This document shows positions 32,794-41,905 of a stretch of 64,000 bases of DNA, piece after piece. The position numbers and the translations under genes are program-made. The notes under the pieces are model-generated. The model made no database searches and was not told the origin of the DNA. It saw only the letters and a program-made list of their open reading frames with translations. Source of the stretch: CAZFBA01 sp964517135 (GTDB lineage Bacteria > Cyanobacteriota > Vampirovibrionia > JBFMGH01); the NCBI GenBank assembly GCA_964517135.1, contig CAZFBA010000012.1, positions 40,541-104,540 on the forward strand, in the 5' to 3' direction. Each line of letters opens with the position of its first letter. Position 1 is the first letter of the stretch.

Positions 32794-34227
32794 ATGGTCT
32801 ACATCAAAAGACACAAAAGAGATCAGTTAGTAATGTTTCCAGCATGTATGGACGACTACGTCACAGAAGATAATATCGTGCGTTTTATCGACGAATATAT
32901 TGATAGTCTTGACCTGAAAGAACTGGAGTTTAAACGGCCAAAACCCGATAATCTCGGTGCACCATCGTATGATCCAGCCGATATGCTTAAGTTATACATT
33001 TATGGATACCTGAATAATATCCGCTCAAGCAGGACACTCGAAAGAGAAACCCATAGAAATGTAGAATTGATGTGGCTTTTAAGTGGGCTTACGCCTGATT
33101 TCAAAACAATAGCAGACTTTAGAAAAGATAATTTAAAAGCCTTCCAGAACCTTTTTAATAAGTTTCTGGATTTTTGCCAGAAAACAAATCTGCTTGCTAA
33201 CAAATTTGTCGCCATTGACGGATCTCATTTCAAGGCAGTAAACGCTCCAGATAAGTATTACACGAAAAACAAAGTAGAAAAAAGACTGAAAGAACTGGAA
33301 AAATTAACAAATGAATACATCAAAGAGCTTGATGAAATAGATGAATTAGAAAATAAAACTACAAATACCCCGACAAAAGAAGAACTTACCCGTCAGCTAG
33401 AGGATCTAAAAAGAGAAGAATTAAAGCTTTCAAAGATTAAAGAAGATATAGAGCTTTCAGGAAAAGACCAGTTGTGCACAACAGATAGGGATTGTTGCGT
33501 CATGAAAAAGGGAGTCGGATTAAATGTCCAGATAGCAGTAGATGATGAACACAAATTAATTGTCACATATGATGTAACAGATGATCCTACCGACTATAAC
33601 CAGCTTTTCAATATGGCAACTAAAGCAGCAGAAGCGCTTAACATTGATGAAAATGAAAAATTGGAAGTCGTTGCTGACAAAGGCTACTACAACCACGCTA
33701 AAATCAAAGAATGCATTGACAATCAAATAGTTCCCTATGTCTGTGAACCCTTAAAAACTGGAGGCAGAGGTAATGACAAGAATTTCAGTAAATCAAAATT
33801 TTCTTATGACAAAGAAAATGATTGCTATGTGTGTCCTGTGGGTTCTAAGCTAGAACTTTTTGAAGAAAAAAAAGATAAAAGAGGTGCTAAATGTAAATCA
33901 TACATCTGTACTAATCCTGAAACGTGCCCTGTGAAGGGGAAATGCACTACAAGCAAAACGGCAAGAACTATTACCCGCTGGGAACACGAAGATTTATTAG
34001 ATGATATGAAAGAAAAAATGCGAAAAAACAAAGAGAAGGTCAAAAAGCGAAAAAGCATTGTTGAACACCCGTTCGGGACAATAAAGCGGGCAATGAACCA
34101 TGGTTACTTCCTGATGAAGGGTAAAGCAAAAACAATGGCTGAATTTGCTATCATTTCAACGGTTTACAATATGAAAAGAGCAAACAACATCATTGGAACA
34201 GAAAAATTAATCACAGCAATTGGCTGA
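32794..34227 (+). CDS. IS1182-family transposase
   Basis: 477 residues, full length. The N-terminal domain (YIKRHKRDQLVMFPACMDDY..., PSYDPADMLKLYIYGYLNNI) and TPDFKTIADFRKDN are typical of IS1182. DDE catalytic residues: Asp in FVAIDGSHFKA (about 138), Asp in EVVADKGYYN (about 290) and Glu in IVEHPFGTIKRAM (about 427). Between them lie a charged coiled coil (165-225) and a cysteine cluster (YVCPVGSK, CTNPETCPVKGKCT) common in this family. Ribosome-binding site AAAAGGGGAACTC. No frameshift or stop is visible, so the element may still be able to move. Confidence 0.95.
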   Translation: MVYIKRHKRDQLVMFPACMDDYVTEDNIVRFIDEYIDSLDLKELEFKRPKPDNLGAPSYDPADMLKLYIYGYLNNIRSSRTLERETHRNVELMWLLSGLTPDFKTIADFRKDNLKAFQNLFNKFLDFCQKTNLLANKFVAIDGSHFKAVNAPDKYYTKNKVEKRLKELEKLTNEYIKELDEIDELENKTTNTPTKEELTRQLEDLKREELKLSKIKEDIELSGKDQLCTTDRDCCVMKKGVGLNVQIAVDDEHKLIVTYDVTDDPTDYNQLFNMATKAAEALNIDENEKLEVVADKGYYNHAKIKECIDNQIVPYVCEPLKTGGRGNDKNFSKSKFSYDKENDCYVCPVGSKLELFEEKKDKRGAKCKSYICTNPETCPVKGKCTTSKTARTITRWEHEDLLDDMKEKMRKNKEKVKKRKSIVEHPFGTIKRAMNHGYFLMKGKAKTMAEFAIISTVYNMKRANNIIGTEKLITAIG

Positions 34228-34311
34228 AAAGCCAATCACTTTTTAATATTTGATCTTTGTTGGTTTGTTTTGACTGCTGTGTTCTCACACGACCTCTAAG
34301 TGCACTCCTGA

Positions 34312-34440
34312 GAGAGTTTTATTTCGGGCTAATTCAAACATTCAATAAACTATTACCATTGCAAGGAGGGCTTTTAGTTCGACGTGACAATCCAGAATAA
34401 ACATTTGATAGATCCTTCGCTTCGTTCAGGATGACTCAGA
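34312..34440. repeat. repeat family D, right copy
   Basis: Direct-oriented partner of 32515-32628, carrying additionally CCTTCGCTTCGTTCAGGATG. It continues into the group II intron-like remnant. The pair may be two copies of one dispersed repeat, with the IS landing between them. Confidence 0.6.
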
Positions 34441-34447
34441 ATATCCA

Positions 34448-34716
34448 TTGACGTTGCCTCTTCCTTCTTCAGACGCAAATGAAAGACCCTGCACTCCTGC
34501 ATTGTCTACAGGTTCACCTTAGCTGTTTCCGGCTTTCGCTTTTTTGCCAGTTTAGGTAGCCCCATACCTCCCTGTTTAGTATGACCTCTGCTGACTTCTG
34601 ACAGTTCAGTCTTACATCGCTGCACGGGTTGCCAGTTTGAGGAAAATTCATTCCTGTTTCGGCTTATCTGTCAGACCTACACGATTAAGGGCAATAACTT
34701 TCATCGCCTAGTTACT
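34448..34716 (-). mobile_element. group II intron 5' ribozyme remnant, maturase absent
   Basis: On the minus strand this stretch carries words I associate with the region ahead of the LtrA maturase in bacterial group II introns: AAGTCAGCAGAGGTCATACT, AAAAGCGAAAGCCGGAAACA, GCTAAGGTGAACCTGTAGAC and GTCTGAAGAAGGAAGAGGCA followed by CGTCAATGG. It is richer in G and C than its surroundings. No reverse transcriptase follows; the homology ends at the family D repeat. Recognition is from memory of such introns and not from a covariance search. In the 555-base gap 34228-34782 no gene is visible. Confidence 0.45.
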
Positions 34717-34734
34717 AGCCATGTCGAACGAACG

Positions 34735-34762
34735 CAAAAAACCCCGGGTTAGCGGGGTTTAA
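34735..34762 (-). terminator. rho-independent terminator
   Basis: On the minus strand AAACCCCGCTAACCCGGGGTTTTTT: stem AACCCCG/CGGGGTT and a T6 run (the A run at 34736-34741). It lies 20 bases after the stop of the 87-residue gene. Confidence 0.85.
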
Positions 34763-34782
34763 ATTTATACTATGAAAGATTC

Positions 34783-35046
34783 TTAGTGAATAGACGATAC
34801 TACCGGCAAATTGACATGTTGATCTTCAAGCTTTAAGACAACTTCGCCCCCTTTAGATTTATGCTCAAGCAAAATCTTATAGTACATAAGAGCGTCGCCT
34901 ATAACTGTTTTCAGATCTTCTCCGGTGATATTAGTCTCGTCAACTGACCTTCTAGATGCCAGCTCAATGACTTCTTTGACTAGTTCCTGACCTTCTGGCA
35001 TAATTTCTAGCTTTAAGCTTCTAGATTCTAAGGTTGCTCCCTTCAT
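34783..35046 (-). CDS. hypothetical protein, 87 residues
   Basis: A soluble, acidic protein without cysteine. Helical middle (GQELVKEVIELASRR..., GEDLKTVIGDALMYYKILLE) and a short strand-forming tail (GGEVVLKLEDQHVNLPVV). No family recognised; size and composition resemble small regulatory or antitoxin-like proteins but nothing supports that further. Strong ribosome-binding site (GAGAGGATGATCT) and a strong terminator define it as a single-gene unit. It separates the mobile-element scar from the polysaccharide locus. Confidence 0.6.
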   Translation of the reverse strand: MKGATLESRSLKLEIMPEGQELVKEVIELASRRSVDETNITGEDLKTVIGDALMYYKILLEHKSKGGEVVLKLEDQHVNLPVVSSIH

Positions 35047-35243
35047 AGATCATCCTCTCTTTAATGTGCTTGAAGTAAATGCATAAAACCTTCTTAATTT
35101 AAGAACTTGATAGGTTTTCCAGAAAAAAATATTACATTTTGCAAAATTTTGCTGACTTATTTACATTTTAAAACCAAACAAGGGCAAATTACCATAGCTG
35201 AAGAGAGGTATTTATCTTAATAATATTGAATTTGTATAAGCTA

Positions 35244-35858
35244 TTAAGACTTCTGTGGAGGTGGTTCAGGCTTTGTATCGGCTGCCACCTTTAAAAAAGC
35301 AGTTATAGAGTTGATTATAGAAAATACAATTGCCAGACCAACCCCTAATAAAAGGGCTTCTATGAGATTACCAATCAGCTTACCGAACGCTGAAGTCCAC
35401 AAGCAGAACTCGCCATAGTTACAATATTTTAACTGCAAGTAAAACTGTATATTGGTAACCTTGGGAACATAATTAACAATAGTATGTTGATAGTTAGGCA
35501 CAAAGAACATCAAGAAATAGAGTATTGATACTACAAAATAAATCGGAAACATAAAGCTAAATGAACTAATAATCGATGCCAGCACAGCCCTTAATCTTGT
35601 TATTTTAAATGATTTCTCCTTGCAAGAGGCCACAAAAGCGCCCATAAAGCCAAATGCATAAACAAAACCACCTGCAATAATAAAAAACATTATCACTGGG
35701 CAAAACGAAAGGTGATTTAACCTCAATATAACAAAGAATACTGATATCAAAATAGACAAACCTACTGCCAGCCCTACCGAAAAGTTTACCAGAGCCTTGT
35801 CTATTATATATGCACCAGTCGTATACGCCGGAGCCTGCTTTTGCTTTTCATCAGCCAT
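35244..35858 (-). CDS. hypothetical membrane protein
   Basis: 204 residues with four to five hydrophobic segments: about 28-50, 55-75, 90-120 and 162-186. The ends are polar (MADEKQKQAPAY, TKPEPPPQKS) and likely cytoplasmic. Several cysteines occur in the extracytoplasmic loop between the last segments (LKYCNYGEFCLW), suggesting a disulphide. The layout resembles Yip1/DUF-type membrane proteins, but I cannot assign a family. Divergent from the flippase gene with 125 bases between starts. It might belong to the polysaccharide locus by position only. Confidence 0.55.
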   Translation of the reverse strand: MADEKQKQAPAYTTGAYIIDKALVNFSVGLAVGLSILISVFFVILRLNHLSFCPVIMFFIIAGGFVYAFGFMGAFVASCKEKSFKITRLRAVLASIISSFSFMFPIYFVVSILYFLMFFVPNYQHTIVNYVPKVTNIQFYLQLKYCNYGEFCLWTSAFGKLIGNLIEALLLGVGLAIVFSIINSITAFLKVAADTKPEPPPQKS

Positions 35859-35983
35859 TTCTAAAGATTTAAAAATAATTCCCTTTAAAAATCATACCAG
35901 AAGTTTTATTTATGATACTAATTGTAAAGCAGAAACTCCAGTATTTTTTTCTCTGAAGCCAAAACCCCTTGCAGGTAAGCACA

Positions 35984-37303
35984 TTGAAAAACGAATTACT
36001 AAATAAACTTACGGGCAAAAAACTTTTAACCAGAAACATTCTCTGGAACTTCTTTGCACAGGGGCTACCGCTACTCATCGCACTGTTTACAATTCCGCTG
36101 ATCATCAAAGGCATGGGAGTTGATCGCTTTAGCCTGCTAACACTGATATGGGTTATTATTGGCTATTCAAACCTCTTTGACTTCGGCCTGGGAAGAGCCT
36201 TAACCCAGCTGATATCAAAAAAGATTGCCCTGGAAGAGGTTAAAGACATACCCTCTCTGATATGGACTGCTTTAACAATTGTATTTGCACTCGGCATACT
36301 GGCGACTGCCGTCATCTGGCTACTGACACCTTTTATTGTACATACAATTCTTAAAGTACCAGAAGGATACGTAAAAGAAACAACATACTCTCTCTATGCA
36401 CTGGCCCTTACGCTACCTATGTTGCTGCTTATCGTTAATATCAAAGGGATTCTTGAAGCATACCAGAAGTTTTTTGTAATAAGCCTGCTCAGATTGCCGG
36501 TGGTACTGTTTAATTATATAGGCCCACTTTTTGTTTTGCCCTTCTCAAATGATCTTTTTCATATAGTATTACTGCTTGTTGCCGGTCGGATAATTACATT
36601 TGTACTCCATATTTACGCCTGCACAAGAATTGTAAACAACCTGATCAGTGATTTCAAAATACAGAAAACATTTCTAAGACCTCTGTTTACTTTTGGCGGC
36701 TGGATTACAGTTAGTAACGTGATAGGACCCATTATGTCTTATATGGACAGATTCTTTCTGGCCTACCTTGTATCATCACTTGTCGTAGCTTATTATACGA
36801 CCCCTTTTGATATTATTACAAGGCTTTCCATTATACCACTGGCCATTATCGGAGTAATGTTCCCTGCTTTTAGCGCAGAATTTCAAGTTGATCGCAAACG
36901 TACAGTCAGGCTTTATAAGATAACATTACTATTTACAACATTACTAATGGTCTTACCAGTTGTTCTAATAATAATTCTAGCCAAACCTGGCCTCTCATTA
37001 TGGCTTGATCCTGATTTTGCAGAAAAAAGTTTCAGGATGACACAAATTATTGCTGCAGGCATGTTTATTGAGGGTATCAATCAGGTTCCTGTAGCACTTA
37101 TTCAGGGCACTGGAAGGGCTGATATTACTGGTAAGATAATACTTCTGGTTTTACCTGTTTATATCTTTTTCCTCTTGCTGTTTATTAACTGGTATGGTTT
37201 AATAGGTGCAGCGATGGCATGGTTCTTCAGGGCACTTCTGGATGCATTAATTCTTCATATAGCTGCTATCTGGATACTAAAAAAAAGTGAACTTAAAATA
37301 TGA
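35984..37303 (+). CDS. polysaccharide flippase, Wzx/RfbX family
   Basis: 439 residues from a TTG at 35984; there is no ATG before residue 38, and another in-frame TTG at 35969 would add five residues. Twelve to fourteen membrane segments. The N-terminus LTRNILWNFFAQGLPLLIAL, followed by FGLGRALTQLISKKIA, is typical of Polysacc_synt flippases, which move lipid-linked oligosaccharide units across the inner membrane. The next gene overlaps its stop by four bases (ATGA). It heads a four-gene plus-strand unit with a small protein and two GT4 glycosyltransferases. Confidence 0.85.
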   Translation: MKNELLNKLTGKKLLTRNILWNFFAQGLPLLIALFTIPLIIKGMGVDRFSLLTLIWVIIGYSNLFDFGLGRALTQLISKKIALEEVKDIPSLIWTALTIVFALGILATAVIWLLTPFIVHTILKVPEGYVKETTYSLYALALTLPMLLLIVNIKGILEAYQKFFVISLLRLPVVLFNYIGPLFVLPFSNDLFHIVLLLVAGRIITFVLHIYACTRIVNNLISDFKIQKTFLRPLFTFGGWITVSNVIGPIMSYMDRFFLAYLVSSLVVAYYTTPFDIITRLSIIPLAIIGVMFPAFSAEFQVDRKRTVRLYKITLLFTTLLMVLPVVLIIILAKPGLSLWLDPDFAEKSFRMTQIIAAGMFIEGINQVPVALIQGTGRADITGKIILLVLPVYIFFLLLFINWYGLIGAAMAWFFRALLDALILHIAAIWILKKSELKI

Positions 37304-37728
37304 AAAGACAGTTAAGACTTACAATAAAAATAATACTTCTTATGGTTGTAATAGCAATGCTTGCCTCTGGAGGTATTGCCTTCTTTTTAAAGTATTCTAA
37401 GTCTCACTTTGGTGGTATTGTTGTTAATAAATCAGATCATCCTATAAGAATTCTTGAAGATGGCTACGTAAGAACTATTAATCCGGGCGAAACTTCCAGA
37501 GATAAAGATATATTTGATGTTGACTTTATTATCATAGATAGACCTGCCCGCTTTGAAAACAAACTATACACCTCAGGGATGCTCAAAATCTGTGACTACG
37601 GCAAAATAGAGATTTTAAATCCTGAACAGAACCGTGATTTATATAATTCATCAGGTGGTATGTTAATATGCAAACTCCTCAATGATTTGAAATGGCAGGA
37701 AAACAATTCTTTAAAGACCGCACAATGA
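37300..37728 (+). CDS. small membrane-anchored protein in the polysaccharide locus
   Basis: 142 residues. One hydrophobic segment (about 8-30, IKIILLMVVIAMLASGGIAFFL) followed by a soluble domain with strand-rich NKSDHPIRILEDGYVRTINPGETS. No family recognised. ATGA overlaps join it to the flippase in front and to the glycosyltransferase behind, so its product is made in step with both. An accessory of flipping or assembly is a reasonable guess, from position alone. Confidence 0.6.
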   Translation: MKRQLRLTIKIILLMVVIAMLASGGIAFFLKYSKSHFGGIVVNKSDHPIRILEDGYVRTINPGETSRDKDIFDVDFIIIDRPARFENKLYTSGMLKICDYGKIEILNPEQNRDLYNSSGGMLICKLLNDLKWQENNSLKTAQ

Positions 37729-38981
37729 AAGTATTACAGGTAAACAACTACTTCTCAAAAGAAGGCGGGGCTGAAAATATGATGTTCAGAACCGCAGAAA
37801 TACTTGAAAAAAAAGGGCATCAGGTATTTTTCTTTGCTACTGACAAACAGCCTTTCGCCTGTGAGAACTATAAATACAGCAGTTACTTCCCTGAATTTGT
37901 TTCTATATCTAACCTGTCTCCTTTCAGCGCCCCGTTTTATGTATTAAGATCAATTTATAATAGAGATGCCTGCTCAAAATTACTAAAATTACTTGCTAAA
38001 ACTAAACCTGATATTGTACATCTAAATAATATAGCCTATCAATTAACCCCGTCTATTCTTTCAGCCTGTGAAAATATAAATATACCGGTAGTGATGACAC
38101 TTCATAACCCTTACCTGATGTGCCCTGCCGTTAGGCTAATGATCAATAACAGGTCTTATTGCATTGATGAACTTTGCACAAGAGGTAATCCTCTGCCCTG
38201 TTTGATAAACAGATGTTCTGACAGGTCTATTCCTAGAAGCATTGTGGCTGTAGCAGAATTCACCATAAGAAAGCTGATAAATTTTGCAGGCAGGATAGAT
38301 AGCTTTATTGTGCCTTCAAATGACCTTAAAAGACTCGCCATAAATGCCGGTATTTCTCAACATAAGATCTATGTAATTAACAATTTTTTAGATGATAGAT
38401 GGTTTATAGATATTCCTGAACCCGTAAAAGGCAGTTATTTCCTTTACGCAGGAAGACTTTCTTATGAAAAAGGTGTTGACATAATTATAGAAGCCCTTAC
38501 CCGATTGCCAGATAACCTGGAAATAAAAATTACAGGCTCGGGTACTGAAGAAAACCGCCTGAAGCAAATAGTTAAAGATAGAGGCTTGAGAAATATATCT
38601 TTTGCAGGGTTTAAATCTGAAGATGAACTCCGCCAGGAATATCTGAAATGCATTGCTGTTATACAACCTACACGTGGCTTTGAAACTTTTGGCCTGTCTA
38701 TAGCAGAAGCCTTTGCCTGCAAAAGACCTGCAATAGGGGCCAGGCTTGGTGGAATACCAGAAGTAATAGATCACAATATAAATGGCATGATATTTGATCC
38801 TGAAAATGCTGATGAACTTGCCAGATGTATGAATTACATACACTCAAATACAGAACAGATAAAACAAATGGGCGAAAATGCAAGAAAAAAAGCTGAAACC
38901 TTCTATACCTCTGAAGTCTTTTACAATAAACTTATTGACGTTTATAATATTGCAATGACTAGTTATAAAAGAGTTAAATAA
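37725..38981 (+). CDS. GT4 family glycosyltransferase
   Basis: 418 residues from ATG 37725, which overlaps the previous stop (ATGA). A GT-B fold glycosyltransferase: N-terminal KVLQVNNYFSKEGGAENMMF with the GGAE donor/acceptor loop, the linker YLMCPAVRLMINNRSYC, FLYAGRLSYEKGVDIIIEAL, and the E-x7-E motif ETFGLSIAEAF with GGIPEVI. It transfers a sugar from a nucleotide donor to the growing lipid-linked unit on the cytoplasmic face. The cluster of cysteines around 145-175 is shared with its neighbour at 38991, of which it is a clear paralogue. Sugar specificity cannot be told. Confidence 0.88.
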   Translation: MKVLQVNNYFSKEGGAENMMFRTAEILEKKGHQVFFFATDKQPFACENYKYSSYFPEFVSISNLSPFSAPFYVLRSIYNRDACSKLLKLLAKTKPDIVHLNNIAYQLTPSILSACENINIPVVMTLHNPYLMCPAVRLMINNRSYCIDELCTRGNPLPCLINRCSDRSIPRSIVAVAEFTIRKLINFAGRIDSFIVPSNDLKRLAINAGISQHKIYVINNFLDDRWFIDIPEPVKGSYFLYAGRLSYEKGVDIIIEALTRLPDNLEIKITGSGTEENRLKQIVKDRGLRNISFAGFKSEDELRQEYLKCIAVIQPTRGFETFGLSIAEAFACKRPAIGARLGGIPEVIDHNINGMIFDPENADELARCMNYIHSNTEQIKQMGENARKKAETFYTSEVFYNKLIDVYNIAMTSYKRVK

Positions 38982-38990
38982 AGACAACTT

Positions 38991-40223
38991 ATGAAAATAC
39001 TTATTGTTAACAATTTTTATTCTCCTGCTGGTGGCACTGAAAAGCATATACAGGGCATAGCTGAACTCCTAACATCAAATGGTCACGAGGTATACTTCTT
39101 TGCAACTAATAAACCCCCTTTGTTTTATGATAATTATAAATATAAAAACTATTTTCCTCAATATACTGATTATTGCACTAATAATATGGTAAATAATCTT
39201 AAGTATGCAACAAAAATAATGTATAACAAAGATGCAAAGTTAAAAATAGCCAGCCTGCTTGATGTAATAAGACCTGATATTGTACATTTTCACAATATAT
39301 ACTTTCATCTAACACCATCAGTCTTAAAACCTGTTAATAAATTGAAGATACCAATTATTATGACCCTTCATGATGTTCGACTGGTTTGCCCTTCAGGGTC
39401 ATTGCGGTTGAAAGATAGCTATTACTGTAAAAATGAATTGTGTATCAGAGGCAACCCTCTTCATTGCCTAATTCACAATTGCAAAGGCCAGAAATTTAGT
39501 CGCAGTGCTGCTGTAACCGCAGAAGCTCTCTTTAAAAAGATCCACAAGCTTTATGATAAGGTAAATATATTTATATGCCCGTCTCAAGCTCTAAAAGACC
39601 TGTTAATCCGATCTGGAAAAGCTTCTGAAAAACTTGTTGTTTTAAATAACTTTATTGATGATTCTTCTCTGAGTGAAACACCCGAATATAGTATAAATAA
39701 TTGCTTTTTATATGCAGGCAGGCTAGAAAAAGAAAAAGGTGTAGACTTGCTAATAAAAGCCATTGCTGAAATACCTGAAGCAAAGCTTGTTATTGCAGGT
39801 ACAGGCTATGAAGAAACTGCCTTAAAAGAACTTGCCTCCAAAATAGGGGCTAATAATGTCATATTTAAAGGATATTTAACAGGTGAAAATCTTAAAATTG
39901 AGTATCATAAATGCATAGCAACTATTCAGCCAGCAAACTGGTTTGAGAACTTTCCCATGACAGTTTTAGAGTCATTTGCAGCAGGAAGACCAGTTATAGC
40001 CAGTTCAATCGGAGGTTTGCCTGAAATGATTGAGAATGGTACAAATGGCTTTCTTTTTAAACCCACAGACAAGAAAGAACTGGTTAAAAACCTACGTTTA
40101 ATCTTACAGGATAAAGAATTTGCTATTCAAATGGGCAAAAACGCCCGAAAAACAGCAGAAGAAAATTATACAGCATCGAAATATTACGTAAAATTAATTG
40201 ATACATATAAATCAGTTCTCTAA
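38991..40223 (+). CDS. GT4 family glycosyltransferase (paralogue of the preceding)
   Basis: 410 residues, same architecture as the gene before it: KILIVNNFYSPAGGTEKHIQ, TLHDVRLVCPSGSLRLKDSY, FLYAGRLEKEKGVDLLIKAI and E-x7-E ENFPMTVLESF with GGLPEMI. Alignable through the full length including the NELCIRGNPLHCLI cysteine segment, so it arose by tandem duplication. Adjacent copies usually add successive or similar sugars. Spacing to the preceding stop is nine bases. It converges on the Wzy gene with nine bases between stops; no clear terminator is seen. Confidence 0.88.
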   Translation: MKILIVNNFYSPAGGTEKHIQGIAELLTSNGHEVYFFATNKPPLFYDNYKYKNYFPQYTDYCTNNMVNNLKYATKIMYNKDAKLKIASLLDVIRPDIVHFHNIYFHLTPSVLKPVNKLKIPIIMTLHDVRLVCPSGSLRLKDSYYCKNELCIRGNPLHCLIHNCKGQKFSRSAAVTAEALFKKIHKLYDKVNIFICPSQALKDLLIRSGKASEKLVVLNNFIDDSSLSETPEYSINNCFLYAGRLEKEKGVDLLIKAIAEIPEAKLVIAGTGYEETALKELASKIGANNVIFKGYLTGENLKIEYHKCIATIQPANWFENFPMTVLESFAAGRPVIASSIGGLPEMIENGTNGFLFKPTDKKELVKNLRLILQDKEFAIQMGKNARKTAEENYTASKYYVKLIDTYKSVL

Positions 40224-40232
40224 AAGATTTCA

Positions 40233-41903
40233 CTAAAGAAGTAACTGGTTTTTAAACTTTAGAAAATTATATTTTAAAACCTCAAAGAACCCAAGAAGAC
40301 TGAAAAATACTATAGCTATAGGTATTCTCAGTATTTCTGTAGTAGAAAAAACAGCAAAGAAAGTTATAATCGAAAGGCTAATTATGCTAAATAACTTAAC
40401 TGCTTGATTTTTCTTTTTTGAAATAATGTTTTTAATGTTGTCAAAAGCTATATAAAAGATTGAACCAAAGTAGAATAAGGCCATCAGGCCATAGTCATAA
40501 AACATCTCAAAATATAGATTATGAACATGCACCAGCGGCGAGGTAAACAGACGTATATCACCTGCAATTATTTGTGATATTCGAAACGATGCTTCCCTTG
40601 ATGCGTCAATACCAAAGCCAAAAAAGAGTCTAAAAAGGTTTAAATTTTCATACCAATACTCTAGAAAGTATTCCCAGAGAATCGTTCTGATGTTAAAAGT
40701 GCTAAATGTTGTAAAACGTTGAATAATGCGGGATGATGTTGTCGAAAAAGCTTCTGTTAAATGCTCAAAATAAAATAGAAAAATTAAAAGCATAACAATT
40801 AAAACAGATACATAAGCTAAAATTTTTGTACTAGCTTTATTGGTAGAAGTTTCTGATTCTTTTATGCTGAAAAAATTAAATTTAACATGACTGATTAACA
40901 AACCACAAAGCAGAACTGCCAGGGCAAAAGCAAGGGCAACTAAAGCTGTTTTGTTTATTTGAAGCACAATGAGAGACAGAGATATAATTATAAGAAGGTT
41001 TATCAAGTTATTTTCAATTTCCATATTTTGATTTTTATTAAAATAATTGAGTATTACCTTTAGGCCTGCTAAAAACAACACATAATATGAGAGATAAATA
41101 GCAAAGGCGTGTCCGAAACCAAGAAAATCTCCCCACAGGCGTCCGTCAACAAACCCAATAGTACTGATTCCAATGGCTATAAACAGTAGAGAAAGAAAAA
41201 AGTAACCAGCAATTGTAAATATTACTATTCTAGCAATCAAGAAAAGCTTTTCAGTAAGTTTATTCAGGCTGATTGTGTCTTTAAAACTCATAACAGCAAC
41301 GATAAAACTAATTACAGGGACAAGGCTACTTAGATACATACCCACATACTGAGTTTCAGAGAATGACTTGGCAAAAACATCCATACCTTCTCTGATAAAA
41401 AACAACCTGACCTCAGGCCTTGCCAGCCATATATCCATATAGTCAGAATACCAGCTTCTAAAATCTGAGTGGTAGAAGAGAAAATAGAATATATTAATAA
41501 AGAAAAAGATTAGCAGCAACCTGAAAGCAACATAATTATCCCATAAATACTTAAAATGCCTGAAAAAATAAAAAATTGATACAACAAAGCTGAGCCCAAA
41601 AACCAGAGCATAAAGCTTTATATTAATACCTAGAATCTCTGAAATCTTATTGTCAAGAAATATCCAGATAATTATTAGCTGCAATAAAAGATATGGCAAG
41701 TATGAAAACTTAAGTGAAAGGTTAAAGACGTAGAACCCGACAAACAACCCGGCAGATAATAAAAAGTAAATCAGCAGTGGATCGACATTTGTGTCTTTTG
41801 ATACAAATTTTATAACTACAAGAGGTACCAGCAAAGCCCCCAGTATGACCAGAGTTTTGTTAGTCAACAATCGAGATATTATCTGTTCAAAACGGTTTTC
41901 CAT
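40233..41903 (-). CDS. O-antigen polymerase/ligase, Wzy/WaaL type
   Basis: 556 residues with ten to twelve membrane segments. The C-terminal VHVHNLYFEMFYDYGLMAL fits the Wzy_C signature H-x-N-x2-L/F-x-E-x3-Y-G, following a large extracytoplasmic loop (about 385-465). Such proteins polymerise oligosaccharide units (Wzy) or ligate them to a carrier (WaaL); the presence of Wzx, copolymerase and exporter in the locus favours Wzy. Two bases separate it from the copolymerase gene upstream on the same strand, so the two proteins that set polymerisation and chain length are coexpressed. Confidence 0.8.
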   Translation of the reverse strand: MENRFEQIISRLLTNKTLVILGALLVPLVVIKFVSKDTNVDPLLIYFLLSAGLFVGFYVFNLSLKFSYLPYLLLQLIIIWIFLDNKISEILGINIKLYALVFGLSFVVSIFYFFRHFKYLWDNYVAFRLLLIFFFINIFYFLFYHSDFRSWYSDYMDIWLARPEVRLFFIREGMDVFAKSFSETQYVGMYLSSLVPVISFIVAVMSFKDTISLNKLTEKLFLIARIVIFTIAGYFFLSLLFIAIGISTIGFVDGRLWGDFLGFGHAFAIYLSYYVLFLAGLKVILNYFNKNQNMEIENNLINLLIIISLSLIVLQINKTALVALAFALAVLLCGLLISHVKFNFFSIKESETSTNKASTKILAYVSVLIVMLLIFLFYFEHLTEAFSTTSSRIIQRFTTFSTFNIRTILWEYFLEYWYENLNLFRLFFGFGIDASREASFRISQIIAGDIRLFTSPLVHVHNLYFEMFYDYGLMALFYFGSIFYIAFDNIKNIISKKKNQAVKLFSIISLSIITFFAVFSTTEILRIPIAIVFFSLLGFFEVLKYNFLKFKNQLLL

Positions 41904-41905
41904 AT

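Larger units (their letters stand above)
32669..34298 (+). mobile_element. IS1182-family insertion sequence, apparently intact
   Basis: 1630 bases with imperfect inverted ends AAGAGACTGTGTGAAAA (left) and TAGAGGTCGTGTGAGAA (right, complement), flanked by direct copies of AGTGCACT at 32661-32668 and 34299-34306. AGTGCACT is itself a palindrome, so the element either duplicated 8 bases or targets palindromes, as some IS1182 relatives do. It encodes one full-length transposase. It is inserted between the two family D repeats. Confidence 0.85.
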
